Assembly (NCBI GenBank): GCA_002256185.1
Contig: NKIT01000007.1
Location: forward strand, 1-50,799
Source of the DNA: Rhodobacteraceae bacterium PARR1
GTDB lineage: Bacteria; Pseudomonadota; Alphaproteobacteria; Rhodobacterales; Rhodobacteraceae
Direction: 5' to 3'
DNA length: 50,799 bases
Made by a program: the position numbers and the translations under genes. Below the pieces are notes generated by a model. It had not been told where the DNA came from. It did not search any database and worked only from the letters and a program-made list of their open reading frames with translations. Positions within the stretch are counted from its first letter, which is position 1, and the number at the start of each line of letters is the position of its first letter. Shown here piece after piece: positions 26,944 through 34,995 of the stretch.

Positions 26944-27561
26944 ATGACAAGGCTTTATGCGGGTTTGGCTGCGGCAGCGGTGGCAGGATTGCTGGGTGGG
27001 ACGGCAGGATATGTATTTTTCGCCCAAAGCGACGATCCCTTTGCCCAATGCCGCGCGGGTGCGGTGGGGGGCGGCGATATTGGCGGGCCTTTCGCCTTGA
27101 TCGACAAGACCGGCGCGACCGTGACCGACAAGGACATTCTGACCAAACCGGCATTGGTCTATTTCGGCTATACCTTCTGCCCAGATGTCTGCCCGATGGA
27201 CATGGCCCGCAATGCCGAGGCGGTGGATATCTTGCAGTCCAAAGGGTTGGCGGTGACGCCGGTATTCATCACCATCGACCCGGATCGTGACACGCCGCAG
27301 GTCGTGGGTGAATTCGCCGCCAATATCCATCCAGACGCCATCGGACTGACGGGATCAGCCGAACAGGTCAAGGCAGCGTCACAGGCTTACAAGACCTATT
27401 ATCGCAAACAGGATGGCGATGATCCGGAATTCTATCTGATGGACCATTCCACCTTTACCTATCTGATGCTGCCCGGCGGGAAATTCGGCGATTTCTTCCG
27501 CCGCGATGACACCGCCGAGGCGATGGTGGATCGCGTTGGCTGCTTCCTGGGGCAAAGCTGA
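26944..27561 (+). CDS. senC: SCO1/SenC/PrrC-family copper chaperone
   Basis: 205 residues with an N-terminal membrane anchor (AAAAVAGLLGGTAGYVFFA) and a thioredoxin-like periplasmic domain. Copper ligands are Cys79 and Cys83 in FCPDVCP and His168 in MDHSTF. SenC/PrrC proteins deliver copper for cbb3 or aa3 oxidase assembly and influence RegB signalling. The ATG at 26944 follows AGGAG. It is the first gene of senC-regA-hvrA. Confidence 0.94.
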   Translation: MTRLYAGLAAAAVAGLLGGTAGYVFFAQSDDPFAQCRAGAVGGGDIGGPFALIDKTGATVTDKDILTKPALVYFGYTFCPDVCPMDMARNAEAVDILQSKGLAVTPVFITIDPDRDTPQVVGEFAANIHPDAIGLTGSAEQVKAASQAYKTYYRKQDGDDPEFYLMDHSTFTYLMLPGGKFGDFFRRDDTAEAMVDRVGCFLGQS

Positions 27562-27686
27562 CCGCAATTTGACGACGGTGGCAAAGCGACCTACGCTTGA
27601 AATTGGGTGCGATGCGGTCACATGGCGGGTGGCAAGTCGCAAATGGGGTGCGCCGGATCACCGGTGCCCGGAATGGAGTGGACATC

Positions 27687-28238
27687 ATGGCAGAGGATCT
27701 TGCGGAACTGGGACCGGACAGGACTCTGCTTCTGGTGGACGATGACGAGCCTTTCGTGAAACGTCTCGCGAAAGCGATGGAAAAGCGGGGATTCATCCCT
27801 GAAACGGCGGAAAGCGTCGCTGCCGGCAAGGCGATTGCCCTGACCCGTCCCCCCGCCTATGCCGTGGTTGACCTGCGGCTTGAGGATGGGAATGGTCTGG
27901 ATGTGGTCGAGGCCCTGCGCGAACGGCGGCCGGATTGCCGGATCGTGGTGCTGACCGGCTATGGCGCGATTGCCACAGCGGTGGCTGCGGTCAAGATCGG
28001 GGCGACGGATTATCTGTCAAAACCCGCTGATGCCAATGATGTGACCAACGCCTTGTTGTCGCGCGGTGAAAGCCTGCCGACACCACCGGAAAATCCAATG
28101 TCTGCGGATCGTGTGCGTTGGGAACATATTCAGCGCGTTTATGAAATGTGTGACCGCAACGTGTCAGAAACCGCCCGCCGCCTTTCGATGCACCGCCGCA
28201 CTTTGCAGCGTATTCTGGCAAAACGGTCGCCAAAATAG
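27687..28238 (+). CDS. regA: Redox response regulator RegA/PrrA
   Basis: 183 residues, close to the R. sphaeroides PrrA length. The receiver domain has the acidic pocket LLVDDDEPF and phospho-acceptor Asp62 in AVVDLRLEDGNG, with the conserved VVLTGYGAIA and Lys in LSKPAD. The C-terminal Fis-type helix-turn-helix NVSETARRLSMHRRTLQRIL is nearly invariant in the family. GGAG lies eight bases before the ATG. It is phosphorylated by RegB, encoded divergently. The 125 bases upstream may hold its own promoter; GCGAT-GCG-GTCAC at 27609-27621 vaguely resembles RegA boxes. Confidence 0.97.
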   Translation: MAEDLAELGPDRTLLLVDDDEPFVKRLAKAMEKRGFIPETAESVAAGKAIALTRPPAYAVVDLRLEDGNGLDVVEALRERRPDCRIVVLTGYGAIATAVAAVKIGATDYLSKPADANDVTNALLSRGESLPTPPENPMSADRVRWEHIQRVYEMCDRNVSETARRLSMHRRTLQRILAKRSPK

Positions 28239-28308
28239 AATTGTATTTGCTTGGAACCAAACCAGTGGTAAATCGCTGTGACCACAGTTTTTGGGACGGG
28301 GAATTATA

Positions 28309-28623
28309 ATGGATATCAACCTGAATACGATGTCGTTGAAAGAGTTGAAAGACCTTCAGGGACAGATCGGCCGGGCCATCGCGTCGTTTGAGGATCGCAA
28401 AAAGAAGGAAGCTCTGGCCGAGTTGGAAGAGAAAGCCCGTGAAATGGGCTTTTCCCTTGCGGAACTGACCGGCGCGCAAATTCCGCGTAAACGCGCCCCG
28501 GCTGGCGCAAAATACGCCAATCCGGCCAATCGGTCGGAAACCTGGTCGGGTCGTGGACGTAAACCGCGTTGGTTTGCCGAAGCCATCGCACAGGGCAAAT
28601 CGCCGGACGAATTGTCGGTCTGA
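28309..28623 (+). CDS. hvrA: H-NS-family trans-acting regulator HvrA
   Basis: 104 residues: a coiled-coil oligomerisation part (MSLKELKDLQGQIGRAIASFEDRKKKEALAELEEKAR, split here only for naming) and the H-NS DNA-binding loop SGRGRKPRWFAEAIAQGKSPDEL near residues 80-103. HvrA in R. capsulatus lies directly after regA and adjusts photosynthesis genes at low light. GGGGA precedes the ATG by six bases. A CTGTG-AC-CACAG dyad at 28276-28287 in the 70-base gap after regA may be an operator. Confidence 0.9.
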   Translation: MDINLNTMSLKELKDLQGQIGRAIASFEDRKKKEALAELEEKAREMGFSLAELTGAQIPRKRAPAGAKYANPANRSETWSGRGRKPRWFAEAIAQGKSPDELSV

Positions 28624-28627
28624 AGGT

Positions 28628-29500
28628 TCAGGCTGCGTCGAGCAGCCAATCCGCAAAAGCACGGGCCGATGGGGAAAGTCGGCCCGGTGCGCGGACGAGG
28701 AAATACGCAGGCAGCCGGTCACGGCTGTCATGCACCACAATGAGGCGTCCTGCGGCGACATCGTCTTCCAGCAGCGCCAGACTTTCCACCACCAGACCCA
28801 GACCCTGCCGCGCGGCGGCGATGGCCAATTCCTCGGTCGTCATATCGGTCCGACTCAGGCGTTCGGCATCAAGGCCCAGACTGCGCAGGTAATTGTCCTG
28901 TTCCGGCCAATCCCGCGCCAGCACCCAATCGGCAGCGGCCAGTTCCGCCGTGGTCAGGGTTGCGCCCTGCACCATGTCCGGCGATGCCGCCACCGCCAAA
29001 CGGGCAGAGGCGAGGAACGTCGCCTCCAGCCCCGGCCATTTGCCGTCACCATAGCGGATCGCCAGATCAACGCCTTCGGCGCGCAGGTCCACCAGACGGG
29101 GATCGGGATGCAGCGACACGCCAATATCCGGATGGCGATTCCAAAAGTCGCGCAGGCGCGGCATCAGCCATTGCGCGGCAAATCCAGCGGTCAAAGACAC
29201 ACGCACGGGACGGTCGGCCTGATCAGCGCGCAGATCGGCGACGGCGCTGGCGATGGTGGCGAAACCGTCGCTTAGGGCCGCCGCCAGACGGGCACCTTCG
29301 GGCGTCAGCGCCATGCCGCGCCCTTGCCGCGAAACCAACCGCAGTCCCAACATCTCTTCCAAGGTGCGGACCTGCTGGGCGATGGCGGGATGGGTTACAT
29401 TCAGCACCCGCGCGGCCTGTGACAGGCTGCCATGTTCGGCCACCGCCACAAAGGCGCGCAGGGCAGACAGCGGGGGCAGGGCGCGCCAATCGGTTGTCAT
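28628..29500 (-). CDS. LysR-family transcriptional regulator (GcvA-like)
   Basis: 290 residues. The winged helix-turn-helix is at residues 12-50 (LSALRAFVAVAEHGSLSQAARVLNVTHPAIAQQVRTLE), followed by the linker LGLRLVSRQGRGMALTPEG and a periplasmic-binding-like effector domain (VRVSLTAGFAAQWLMPRL, typical of the GcvA subgroup). A LysR-type site overlaps its promoter at 29502-29518. The divergently encoded 28-residue ORF at 29599 would be the natural target. Its 3' end meets hvrA within four bases. Confidence 0.92.
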   Translation of the reverse strand: MTTDWRALPPLSALRAFVAVAEHGSLSQAARVLNVTHPAIAQQVRTLEEMLGLRLVSRQGRGMALTPEGARLAAALSDGFATIASAVADLRADQADRPVRVSLTAGFAAQWLMPRLRDFWNRHPDIGVSLHPDPRLVDLRAEGVDLAIRYGDGKWPGLEATFLASARLAVAASPDMVQGATLTTAELAAADWVLARDWPEQDNYLRSLGLDAERLSRTDMTTEELAIAAARQGLGLVVESLALLEDDVAAGRLIVVHDSRDRLPAYFLVRAPGRLSPSARAFADWLLDAA

Positions 29501-29501
29501 A

Positions 29502-29545
29502 TGTAAGCCTGACTTACAGTCATAAAACTATTCCTGAGTCGGAAT
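29502..29545. promoter_or_regulatory. LysR-type operator between the regulator and a small ORF
   Basis: TGTAAG (29502-29507) and CTTACA (29513-29518) are perfect inverted arms around five bases; the inner TAAG-N5-CTTA satisfies the T-N11-A rule for LysR regulators. A second dyad, ATTCC-N6-GGAAT, lies at 29530-29545. Both sit in the 98 bases between the LysR start and the ORF at 29599, consistent with autoregulation and divergent control. Confidence 0.6.
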
Positions 29546-29598
29546 GGTCCAATCAAAGGCGTATAGCCACGCTACGGCAAGCAAAAAGGAGAAAGCCC

Positions 29599-29685
29599 AT
29601 GTTACAGATTTTCGCACAGGCCTTGTTGTTGACAGTGCAGCGTCCCGGCCCCATCGGCCCCCAAACCGCCAAGCGCCGGGGTTAA
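29599..29685 (+). CDS. Small ORF of 28 residues opposite the LysR gene
   Basis: The ATG at 29599 follows a near-perfect ribosome binding site (AAAAAGGAGAAAGCCC). The peptide starts MLQIFAQALLLTVQRPG and ends QTAKRRG: an amphipathic or hydrophobic first half and a basic proline-rich tail. It stops at 29683-29685, overlapping the stop of the convergent nucleotidase gene. It is too short for family assignment. The strong binding site and the position across a LysR operator suggest a translated target or leader peptide. Confidence 0.5.
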   Translation: MLQIFAQALLLTVQRPGPIGPQTAKRRG

Positions 29686-30278
29686 GGCGTGCAGTCCGAC
29701 AGCAGTTCCAAATGTCGTGACACATAGTCCGCCCGCACTTCTGCGGGCGGGCGCAATCTGATCTCCAGACCGCGCAGCAACAGCGCGTCAGGTTTGCCGA
29801 ACAGATCATCGGCTTCCACTTTTGAAAACCCCGCAATCTCGACCGCCTCGGCCCATGCTGACACCCGATCCGCCGCCTTGATCGCGGCCTTGATGGCGCC
29901 GGGCAGCACCGCGGGCAGGCCAAAGCGCAGATGCACCGCCGCTGTCAGCCGCTCATCCAGCACCGCATAGCCCGGACCAACCGCCGATTTCACCGGGCTG
30001 ATCATGTCGCCGATGACATATTCCGGCGCGTCATGCAGCAAGGCCGCCAGACGCCAGCGCGCGGCGATGCCGGGATTGGCGCGGGCGAACAGCGTTTCCA
30101 CCAAGAGCGAATGTTCGGCCACCGAATAGGCGAAATCGCCCCGCGTTTGCCCATTCCAGCGCGCGACAAAGGCCAGACCGTGGGCGATATCCTCAACCTC
30201 GATATCCATCGGCGTGGGGTCCAGCAGGTCCAGCCTGCGGCCAGAAAGCATGCGCTGCCACGCGCGGGGGTGTTTCAT
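29682..30278 (-). CDS. HD-domain hydrolase, YfbR-like 5'-nucleotidase
   Basis: 198 residues in the chosen frame. HD-superfamily metal ligands are visible: YSVAEHSLLVE, AALLHDAPEYVIGD (the HD pair) and a later AADRVSAWAEA. E. coli YfbR hydrolyses deoxyribonucleoside monophosphates. The ATG at 30278 (MKHPRAWQRMLSGRR) was chosen because the family homology begins there. ATG 30317 and GTG 30329 are also in frame and none has a clear ribosome binding site, so the start is uncertain by up to 17 residues. Confidence 0.87.
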   Translation of the reverse strand: MKHPRAWQRMLSGRRLDLLDPTPMDIEVEDIAHGLAFVARWNGQTRGDFAYSVAEHSLLVETLFARANPGIAARWRLAALLHDAPEYVIGDMISPVKSAVGPGYAVLDERLTAAVHLRFGLPAVLPGAIKAAIKAADRVSAWAEAVEIAGFSKVEADDLFGKPDALLLRGLEIRLRPPAEVRADYVSRHLELLSDCTP

Positions 30279-30443
30279 CGGTGTTGGGTGCTTTGCGAAA
30301 GGAATGTGCCGGACCATAGCCGCCCGCACCCCCCCGGTTCAAGACGGGGACGTTGCCCAAAAAACATGCGTTTCTTTTGTTGCGAGATCGCAAAGCTGGG
30401 CCATACTGGCGCAAGGATTGGTTTTACCCATTGGGAGAGTGAC

Positions 30444-30785
30444 ATGAGCAAGCGCGCCGAACTGGTGGCGAAGTATGCCGACGACCTGAAAACCAAGTGC
30501 AAGATGGCACCGGATCTGGCCCTGTTGGAAAAGGTGACCATCGGCTGCGGCCCGGCCATCTACAGTGCCGATGCCGAAACCATCGCCGCGTCGGACCCCG
30601 AAGAACTGGCCCGTGTGCGGCAGAACTTCCTGATCAAAAAGCTGGGCCTGAAGGACGACGAAAAACTGACCGAGGCGTTGGACGCCGCCATCGACATCTA
30701 TGGCCGGTCAGAGCGCAACAAGTATCGCGCCGTGGTTTATTACATTCTGGTCAAGCACTTCGGCAAAGAAGCGGTTTATGCCTGA
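30444..30785 (+). CDS. DUF2853 family protein
   Basis: 113 residues, soluble and rich in lysine and glutamate, predicted all-helical. The family core is MSKRAELVAKYADDLKTK and ELARVRQNFLIKKLGL, with KYRAVVYYILVKHFGKE at the end. It has a good ribosome binding site (GGGAGAG) and no signal peptide. Function unknown. It is divergent from the nucleotidase gene and is followed by a candidate terminator 140 bases on. Confidence 0.87.
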   Translation: MSKRAELVAKYADDLKTKCKMAPDLALLEKVTIGCGPAIYSADAETIAASDPEELARVRQNFLIKKLGLKDDEKLTEALDAAIDIYGRSERNKYRAVVYYILVKHFGKEAVYA

Positions 30786-30820
30786 TTGCCAGAACGCCTA
30801 AGGTTTTAAAGGCTTGCCCT

Positions 30821-30849
30821 TTGCGCGCCGCACGGTTTCGGTCTAGGTT
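30821..30849 (+). promoter_or_regulatory. Possible sigma-70 promoter of a small RNA
   Basis: TTGCGC (30821-30826) and TAGGTT (30844-30849) are spaced by exactly 17 bases. The site lies in a gene-free stretch and points at a strong hairpin about 75 bases downstream. Confidence 0.3.
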
Positions 30850-30855
30850 TTCCTT

Positions 30856-30963
30856 ACGGGCAGGATGCCCCGGACCCTTTGATTTCGAAACACGTGTGGT
30901 GCTTGGGGGCACGTGTGGGTGGAAGGAGGGTCCCGTTGTGGGTTCGGGGCCCTCCTGACTTTT
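30856..30963 (+). ncRNA. Candidate small RNA of about 108 bases
   Basis: The region between DUF2853 and DUF1761 has no reading frame of note. It starts near the predicted promoter and carries two copies of CACGTGTGG (about 30891 and 30910). It ends in the hairpin at 30925-30955 with a short T run. No known Rfam family was recognised, and it could instead be only the 3' untranslated region of the DUF2853 gene. Confidence 0.3.
30925..30963 (+). terminator. Strong hairpin, probable terminator
   Basis: GGAGGGTCCC (30925-30934) pairs with GGGGCCCTCC (30946-30955) over ten positions with one G-T pair and an 11-base loop, followed by tgactttt. It could end the DUF2853 transcript or a small RNA. Confidence 0.6.
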
Positions 30964-30982
30964 GGGGGGTTCGACTGCGCTT

Positions 30983-31381
30983 TCAGAACAGCGTCAAGAT
31001 CAACCCCATCAGCGTGCAGCCCAAAATCGCATAACCCGCGTCGATCACCATCAGCGCGGTTTTGCGCATGGAATAGCCATAGCACAGCACCAACCAAGGT
31101 GAGATCAGGAACGCCCCGATCCCGAATCCGCCCATGACCCCTTCGATCGGGGTATCAAGTGCGGACATGGTGAAGATGTGGCGCATCATGCCCGCCACCA
31201 GCAGCGTGCAGATGAAGCCTATGATAAAAGGGCGCACCCCATTGTCGCCGCCCACGGGCCGCCCGTTGGGGCCCAGCGGCAGGCCAGTCGCCGCGAGCCA
31301 CGGCTTTGACAGCGTCATGTAATAGACTGCGCCAAGGACATAGCCCCCGACCGTCGCCGCCAGCACTTGCAGAAATCCCAT
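30983..31381 (-). CDS. DUF1761 integral membrane protein
   Basis: 132 residues with about four hydrophobic spans (VLAATVGGYVLGAVYYMTL at the start; FIIGFICTLLVAGMMRHIF; GAFLISPWLVLCYGY; YAILGCTLMGLILTLF). The family motif GAVYYMTLSKPWLAATG is clear. GGGAGGG precedes the ATG. Function is unknown for the whole family. Confidence 0.87.
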   Translation of the reverse strand: MGFLQVLAATVGGYVLGAVYYMTLSKPWLAATGLPLGPNGRPVGGDNGVRPFIIGFICTLLVAGMMRHIFTMSALDTPIEGVMGGFGIGAFLISPWLVLCYGYSMRKTALMVIDAGYAILGCTLMGLILTLF

Positions 31382-31426
31382 TCGTCCCTCCCGTTTGGTT
31401 TTTCGGTCAGGATGCGCCGCTTGGCG

Positions 31427-31846
31427 TCAGGCGTCCAGTCCGCCCAAGCGGCAGATGATCTGCCACTCTTCCGGTGTCACAGGCTGCACCGACAGGCGGG
31501 AGTTGTTGATCAGCACCATCGATTCCAGCCCCGGCTGCACCTTGCAGGTGTCAAGGCTGACGGGCCGGGCAAAGGGCATCAGCGCGCGGACGCAGACACA
31601 GTCCCAGCGGGGATCGTCGGTCGTGCTGTCGGGTGCGCTTTCGCGGATCACCTCTAGGATGCCCACCACGGCCTTGCCGATGTTGGAATGGTAAAAGAAC
31701 CCCCGGTCGCCCACCTTCATCGCGCGCATGTTGTTGCGCGCCTGATAGTTGCGCACGCCGGTCCATTCCTCACCGCCCGTGCCCCTGGCGGCCAGATGGT
31801 CCCAACCGAACACGTCGGGTTCGGATTTCAGCAGCCAATAGGCCAT
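31427..31846 (-). CDS. EVE-domain protein
   Basis: 139 residues matching the EVE/thymocyte nuclear protein 1 family: MAYWLLKSEPDVFGWDHL, EWTGVRNYQARNNMRAMKVGDRGFFYHSN and VGILEVIRE. EVE domains belong to the PUA-like fold and are thought to bind modified bases. Its start overlaps the stop of the YciI gene (TGATG), so the two are coupled, and gpsA and tsaD lie upstream in the same run. Confidence 0.93.
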   Translation of the reverse strand: MAYWLLKSEPDVFGWDHLAARGTGGEEWTGVRNYQARNNMRAMKVGDRGFFYHSNIGKAVVGILEVIRESAPDSTTDDPRWDCVCVRALMPFARPVSLDTCKVQPGLESMVLINNSRLSVQPVTPEEWQIICRLGGLDA

Positions 31847-32118
31847 CAGCCGATGACCTTTTTCCATTCCCGGATGTCGACGGATTGGAACAGCCCCGCC
31901 TTGGCATAGGGGTCATTCGCGGCCCAATCCTGCGCGGCGGCAAGGTCCGGCACGTTCAGGATCACCAGACTGCCGATCATATCGCCAGTGTCCGACAGGA
32001 ACGGCCCGGCCATTTCCACCACGCCTGAGGTGTTGATATGCTCCAGATGCGCGGGGCGGTTTTCCTGACGGACATGCAGATGTCCGGGTTTGTCGATGCA
32101 GATCAGCGCGGCGCGCAT
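31846..32118 (-). CDS. YciI-family protein
   Basis: 90 residues of ferredoxin-like fold. RPAHLEHI and VLNVPDLAAAQDWAANDPYAKAGLF give the conserved histidine and aspartate proposed as catalytic in YciI/YCII proteins. The ATG at 32118 has AGGAGTGA upstream and lies four bases from the gpsA stop. The biochemical role is not established. Confidence 0.88.
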   Translation of the reverse strand: MRAALICIDKPGHLHVRQENRPAHLEHINTSGVVEMAGPFLSDTGDMIGSLVILNVPDLAAAQDWAANDPYAKAGLFQSVDIREWKKVIG

Positions 32119-32122
32119 GGGG

Positions 32123-33079
32123 TCACTCCTGTTTCAATGGGCGCGACAGTAACGTGGCTACCGCGTCGTTCAAGGTGGTCTGCCCTGTAACCAACGCGGC
32201 AACCATCGCTGTCACCGGCATGTCCAACCCTTCGCGTGCGGCAAGGTCGGTGACGGCGCGGGCGGTGGCGGCGCCCTCGACGGTGACAGTGGGATCAAAG
32301 GCTTGTCCCGCCCCCAGCGCCTGACCAAAGCGAAAGTTGCGCGATTGGGCGGAGGTGCAGGTCAGCACCAGATCCCCAAGACCCGACAATCCTGCCAGCG
32401 TTTCGGCCTTTGCGCCCAGATGCGTGGCCAGACGGACCATTTCGGCATAGCCGCGCGTCATCAGCGCAGCGCGGGCGCTGTCGCCCAAGCCCGCGCCGAT
32501 CACCACACCCGCCGCGATGGCGATGACGTTTTTCAGCGCGCCACCCAGTTCCGCGCCGATGGTATCCTCGGTGCGATAGAGGCGCAGGACAGGTGTGGAG
32601 AGCAGGTTTTGCAGATGTTCCCCCTGTGTGGCGTCCACACAGGCCAGCGTCAGCGCAGTGGGAAGACCGCGGGCGATGTCGGCCGCAAAACTTGGCCCGG
32701 TCAGCAGCGCCGGGGTAGACTTGCGACAGGTGGCGCGGATCACGGCCAAGGGTCCGGTCAGTGTGGACAGGTCAACGCCTTTGCAACAGGCGACCAAGGG
32801 TTTGCCATCCAAGCCTGCCCCCGGCCCCGCCAGAAACCCCCGCAGCGCCTGCATGGGGGTTGAGATCAGCACCGCCTGCGCTTGCGCCAGATCGTCCAGC
32901 ACATCGGTTACACTCAGCCCATCGGGCAGGGTCACCCCCGGCAATCGCCGATCGTTCCGTCGCGAGGACTGCATCCCCGCCGCCCCCTCGCGCGCCCAAA
33001 GGGTCACGGCCCGCCCATCCCGCGCCAAGGCCACGGCCAGCGCGGTGCCAAAGGCCCCGGCCCCGACGACGCCGATCAC
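32123..33079 (-). CDS. gpsA: Glycerol-3-phosphate dehydrogenase [NAD(P)+]
   Basis: Makes sn-glycerol 3-phosphate for phospholipids. 318 residues: the dinucleotide site [34 protein letters not shown], and the catalytic-lysine helix [17 protein letters not shown]. The start is GTG at 33079, overlapping the tsaD stop by four bases (GTGA). Confidence 0.95.
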   Translation of the reverse strand: MIGVVGAGAFGTALAVALARDGRAVTLWAREGAAGMQSSRRNDRRLPGVTLPDGLSVTDVLDDLAQAQAVLISTPMQALRGFLAGPGAGLDGKPLVACCKGVDLSTLTGPLAVIRATCRKSTPALLTGPSFAADIARGLPTALTLACVDATQGEHLQNLLSTPVLRLYRTEDTIGAELGGALKNVIAIAAGVVIGAGLGDSARAALMTRGYAEMVRLATHLGAKAETLAGLSGLGDLVLTCTSAQSRNFRFGQALGAGQAFDPTVTVEGAATARAVTDLAAREGLDMPVTAMVAALVTGQTTLNDAVATLLSRPLKQE

Positions 33080-34170
33080 GCCTTTGCCCCCTTTTTGCCC
33101 GATCCGATCATCGGCGCGGCGGTCTGATCCAGCGGCCAGCGTGGGCGGGCAGTCAGGTCCATCCCGTCACGTGCGCCCGCCCGAAACCGCTCGATCCCGG
33201 CCCAAGCGATCATCGCGGCATTGTCGGTGCAAAGTCGCAGAGGTGGCGCAAGGAACCGCACCCCTTGTGCTTCGCAAACCGTCTGCAACGCCTGACGGAT
33301 GGCGCTATTCGCAGCCACGCCCCCCGCCACGGCCAAAGCCGGGACATCAGGCGCGCGCTCCAGATACACCGCAATCGCGCGGCGGGTTTTTTCGGCCAGC
33401 ACGGATGCCACTGTCGCCTGAAACCCGGCGCAGATGTCGCGGCGGTCCTGCACTGTGATGCCGCCCTTTTCCGCAATCAGCGCATCCCGCGCCCGCAAAA
33501 CGGCGGTTTTCAGGCCGGAGAAGGACAGATCACAGCCCGGACGGTCCAAAAGTGGGCGGGGGAAGGCGAACCGTTTGGGATCACCTTGCTTGGCCTGATC
33601 CTCAACGCTCGGCCCGCCGGGTTGCGGCAGGCCAAGGAGTTTGGCCACCTTGTCAAATGCCTCACCGGGGGCATCGTCGATGGTGCCACCGAGGCGGTGG
33701 AAACTTTCGGCCCCGTCGGCGATCAGGAACTGGCAATGCCCGCCACTGACCAGAAGCATCAGATAGGGAAAGGCCAGCCCATCGGTCAGGCGCGGGGTCA
33801 GCGCATGTCCCGCCAGATGGTTCACGCCGATCAACGGCTTGCCCGATCCGGCGGACAGCCCCTTGGCCAGCATCACACCCGAAAGCACGCCCCCGATCAG
33901 CCCCGGCCCGGCGGTCACGGCGATGCCGTCGATGTCGGAAAGGGTGAGACCGGACTGTGCCAAAGCCTGTTCCACACAGCCATCCAACCGTTCCGCATGG
34001 GCGCGGGCGGCGATTTCGGGCACCACCCCGCCAAAGGCCGCATGCAGCGCGGTCTGGCCTTCGACGACCGACGACAGAATCTCAGCCGCCATCCCATCGA
34101 CATGGCGGACCACGGCGGCGGCGGTATCGTCGCAGCTTGATTCGATGCCAAGAAAGGTCAGCGTTGCCAT
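33076..34170 (-). CDS. tsaD: tRNA t6A37 threonylcarbamoyltransferase TsaD
   Basis: 364 residues; transfers threonylcarbamoyl to A37 of tRNAs. The ASKHA start [15 protein letters not shown], the metal-binding [36 protein letters not shown] and the late [13 protein letters not shown] are all present. It starts with ATG 34170, 42 bases from the divergent hemD. TsaE is encoded 10 kb away in another operon. Confidence 0.96.
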   Translation of the reverse strand: MATLTFLGIESSCDDTAAAVVRHVDGMAAEILSSVVEGQTALHAAFGGVVPEIAARAHAERLDGCVEQALAQSGLTLSDIDGIAVTAGPGLIGGVLSGVMLAKGLSAGSGKPLIGVNHLAGHALTPRLTDGLAFPYLMLLVSGGHCQFLIADGAESFHRLGGTIDDAPGEAFDKVAKLLGLPQPGGPSVEDQAKQGDPKRFAFPRPLLDRPGCDLSFSGLKTAVLRARDALIAEKGGITVQDRRDICAGFQATVASVLAEKTRRAIAVYLERAPDVPALAVAGGVAANSAIRQALQTVCEAQGVRFLAPPLRLCTDNAAMIAWAGIERFRAGARDGMDLTARPRWPLDQTAAPMIGSGKKGAKA

Positions 34171-34212
34171 GTTTGTTGCCCAAAGTGCTGTGGACGGGGT
34201 AACACCCAAGCC

Positions 34213-34929
34213 ATGACCCCGCAATCCCGTGCCCTTCCGGTGATCCTGACCCGTCCCGCCGCGCAGGGCGACCGCTTTGCCGCCGATCTGCGTGCGCACT
34301 TTGGCGAAGCGGTTGAGGTGATCCTGTCGCCGTTGATCGCACCTGTCTTTCCCGCCGTCGCCCTGCCAGAAGGCGATTTTCACGCGATGATCCTGACCTC
34401 GGAAACCGGTGCGCAGGCCGCAGCGCGATTGCCGGGGGTGCCGCGCCGCGCGTGGTGCGTGGGGGATCGGACGGCGGCTGCGGCGCGCGCGCTCGGGTTT
34501 GACGCGCAGTCTGCTGCCGGGGATGCCGACGCACTTGTCGCGGCGGTCTTGGCGGCGGGCGAGTCCGGCCCCCTGATCCACCTGCGCGGACGTGACAGTC
34601 GGGGGGAGGTCGCAGCACGTCTGACGGCGCAGGGCGTTCCAACGGCAGAGGTGATCGTCTACGCCCAAGTGGCACAACCCCTGACCGGGGCAGCGCAGGC
34701 GGTGTTGCGCGGCCATGATCCAGTCATCGTCCCGCTATTTTCCCCGCGCACGGCGCAGCTTTTTGCGGCGACGCAACCGGCTGCCCCGCTTTTCATCGCA
34801 GCACTCAGCCCGGCGGTTCTGGCGGGTCTGGGTGATTTGCCCTGTCAGATGGTCACCGTGGCGGATCGGCCCGAGGCTGCGGCCCTTGTTCAAGCACTTG
34901 TTCCGCTGATTGCCGTCGCCCGCGCTTGA
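34213..34929 (+). CDS. hemD: Uroporphyrinogen-III synthase
   Basis: 238 residues with the two-lobed HemD fold. The sequence is weakly conserved, as usual; [15 protein letters not shown] near the start, [32 protein letters not shown], and [11 protein letters not shown] are typical. It closes hydroxymethylbilane to uroporphyrinogen III for haem and bacteriochlorophyll. The order hemD, mic60, hemY is conserved in alphaproteobacteria. hemC is not in the window. Confidence 0.88.
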   Translation: MTPQSRALPVILTRPAAQGDRFAADLRAHFGEAVEVILSPLIAPVFPAVALPEGDFHAMILTSETGAQAAARLPGVPRRAWCVGDRTAAAARALGFDAQSAAGDADALVAAVLAAGESGPLIHLRGRDSRGEVAARLTAQGVPTAEVIVYAQVAQPLTGAAQAVLRGHDPVIVPLFSPRTAQLFAATQPAAPLFIAALSPAVLAGLGDLPCQMVTVADRPEAAALVQALVPLIAVARA

Positions 34930-34995
34930 ACCTGTGGGTTCCGGGGGGTTAGGGTGGGGCAAGGCAGATGCCGCAGGGCAGCAAGGGGATGGACG

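Noticed and set aside
27609-27621. GCGAT-GCG-GTCAC as a RegA box before regA
   Set aside because: Too degenerate compared with the published RegA pattern to call by eye.
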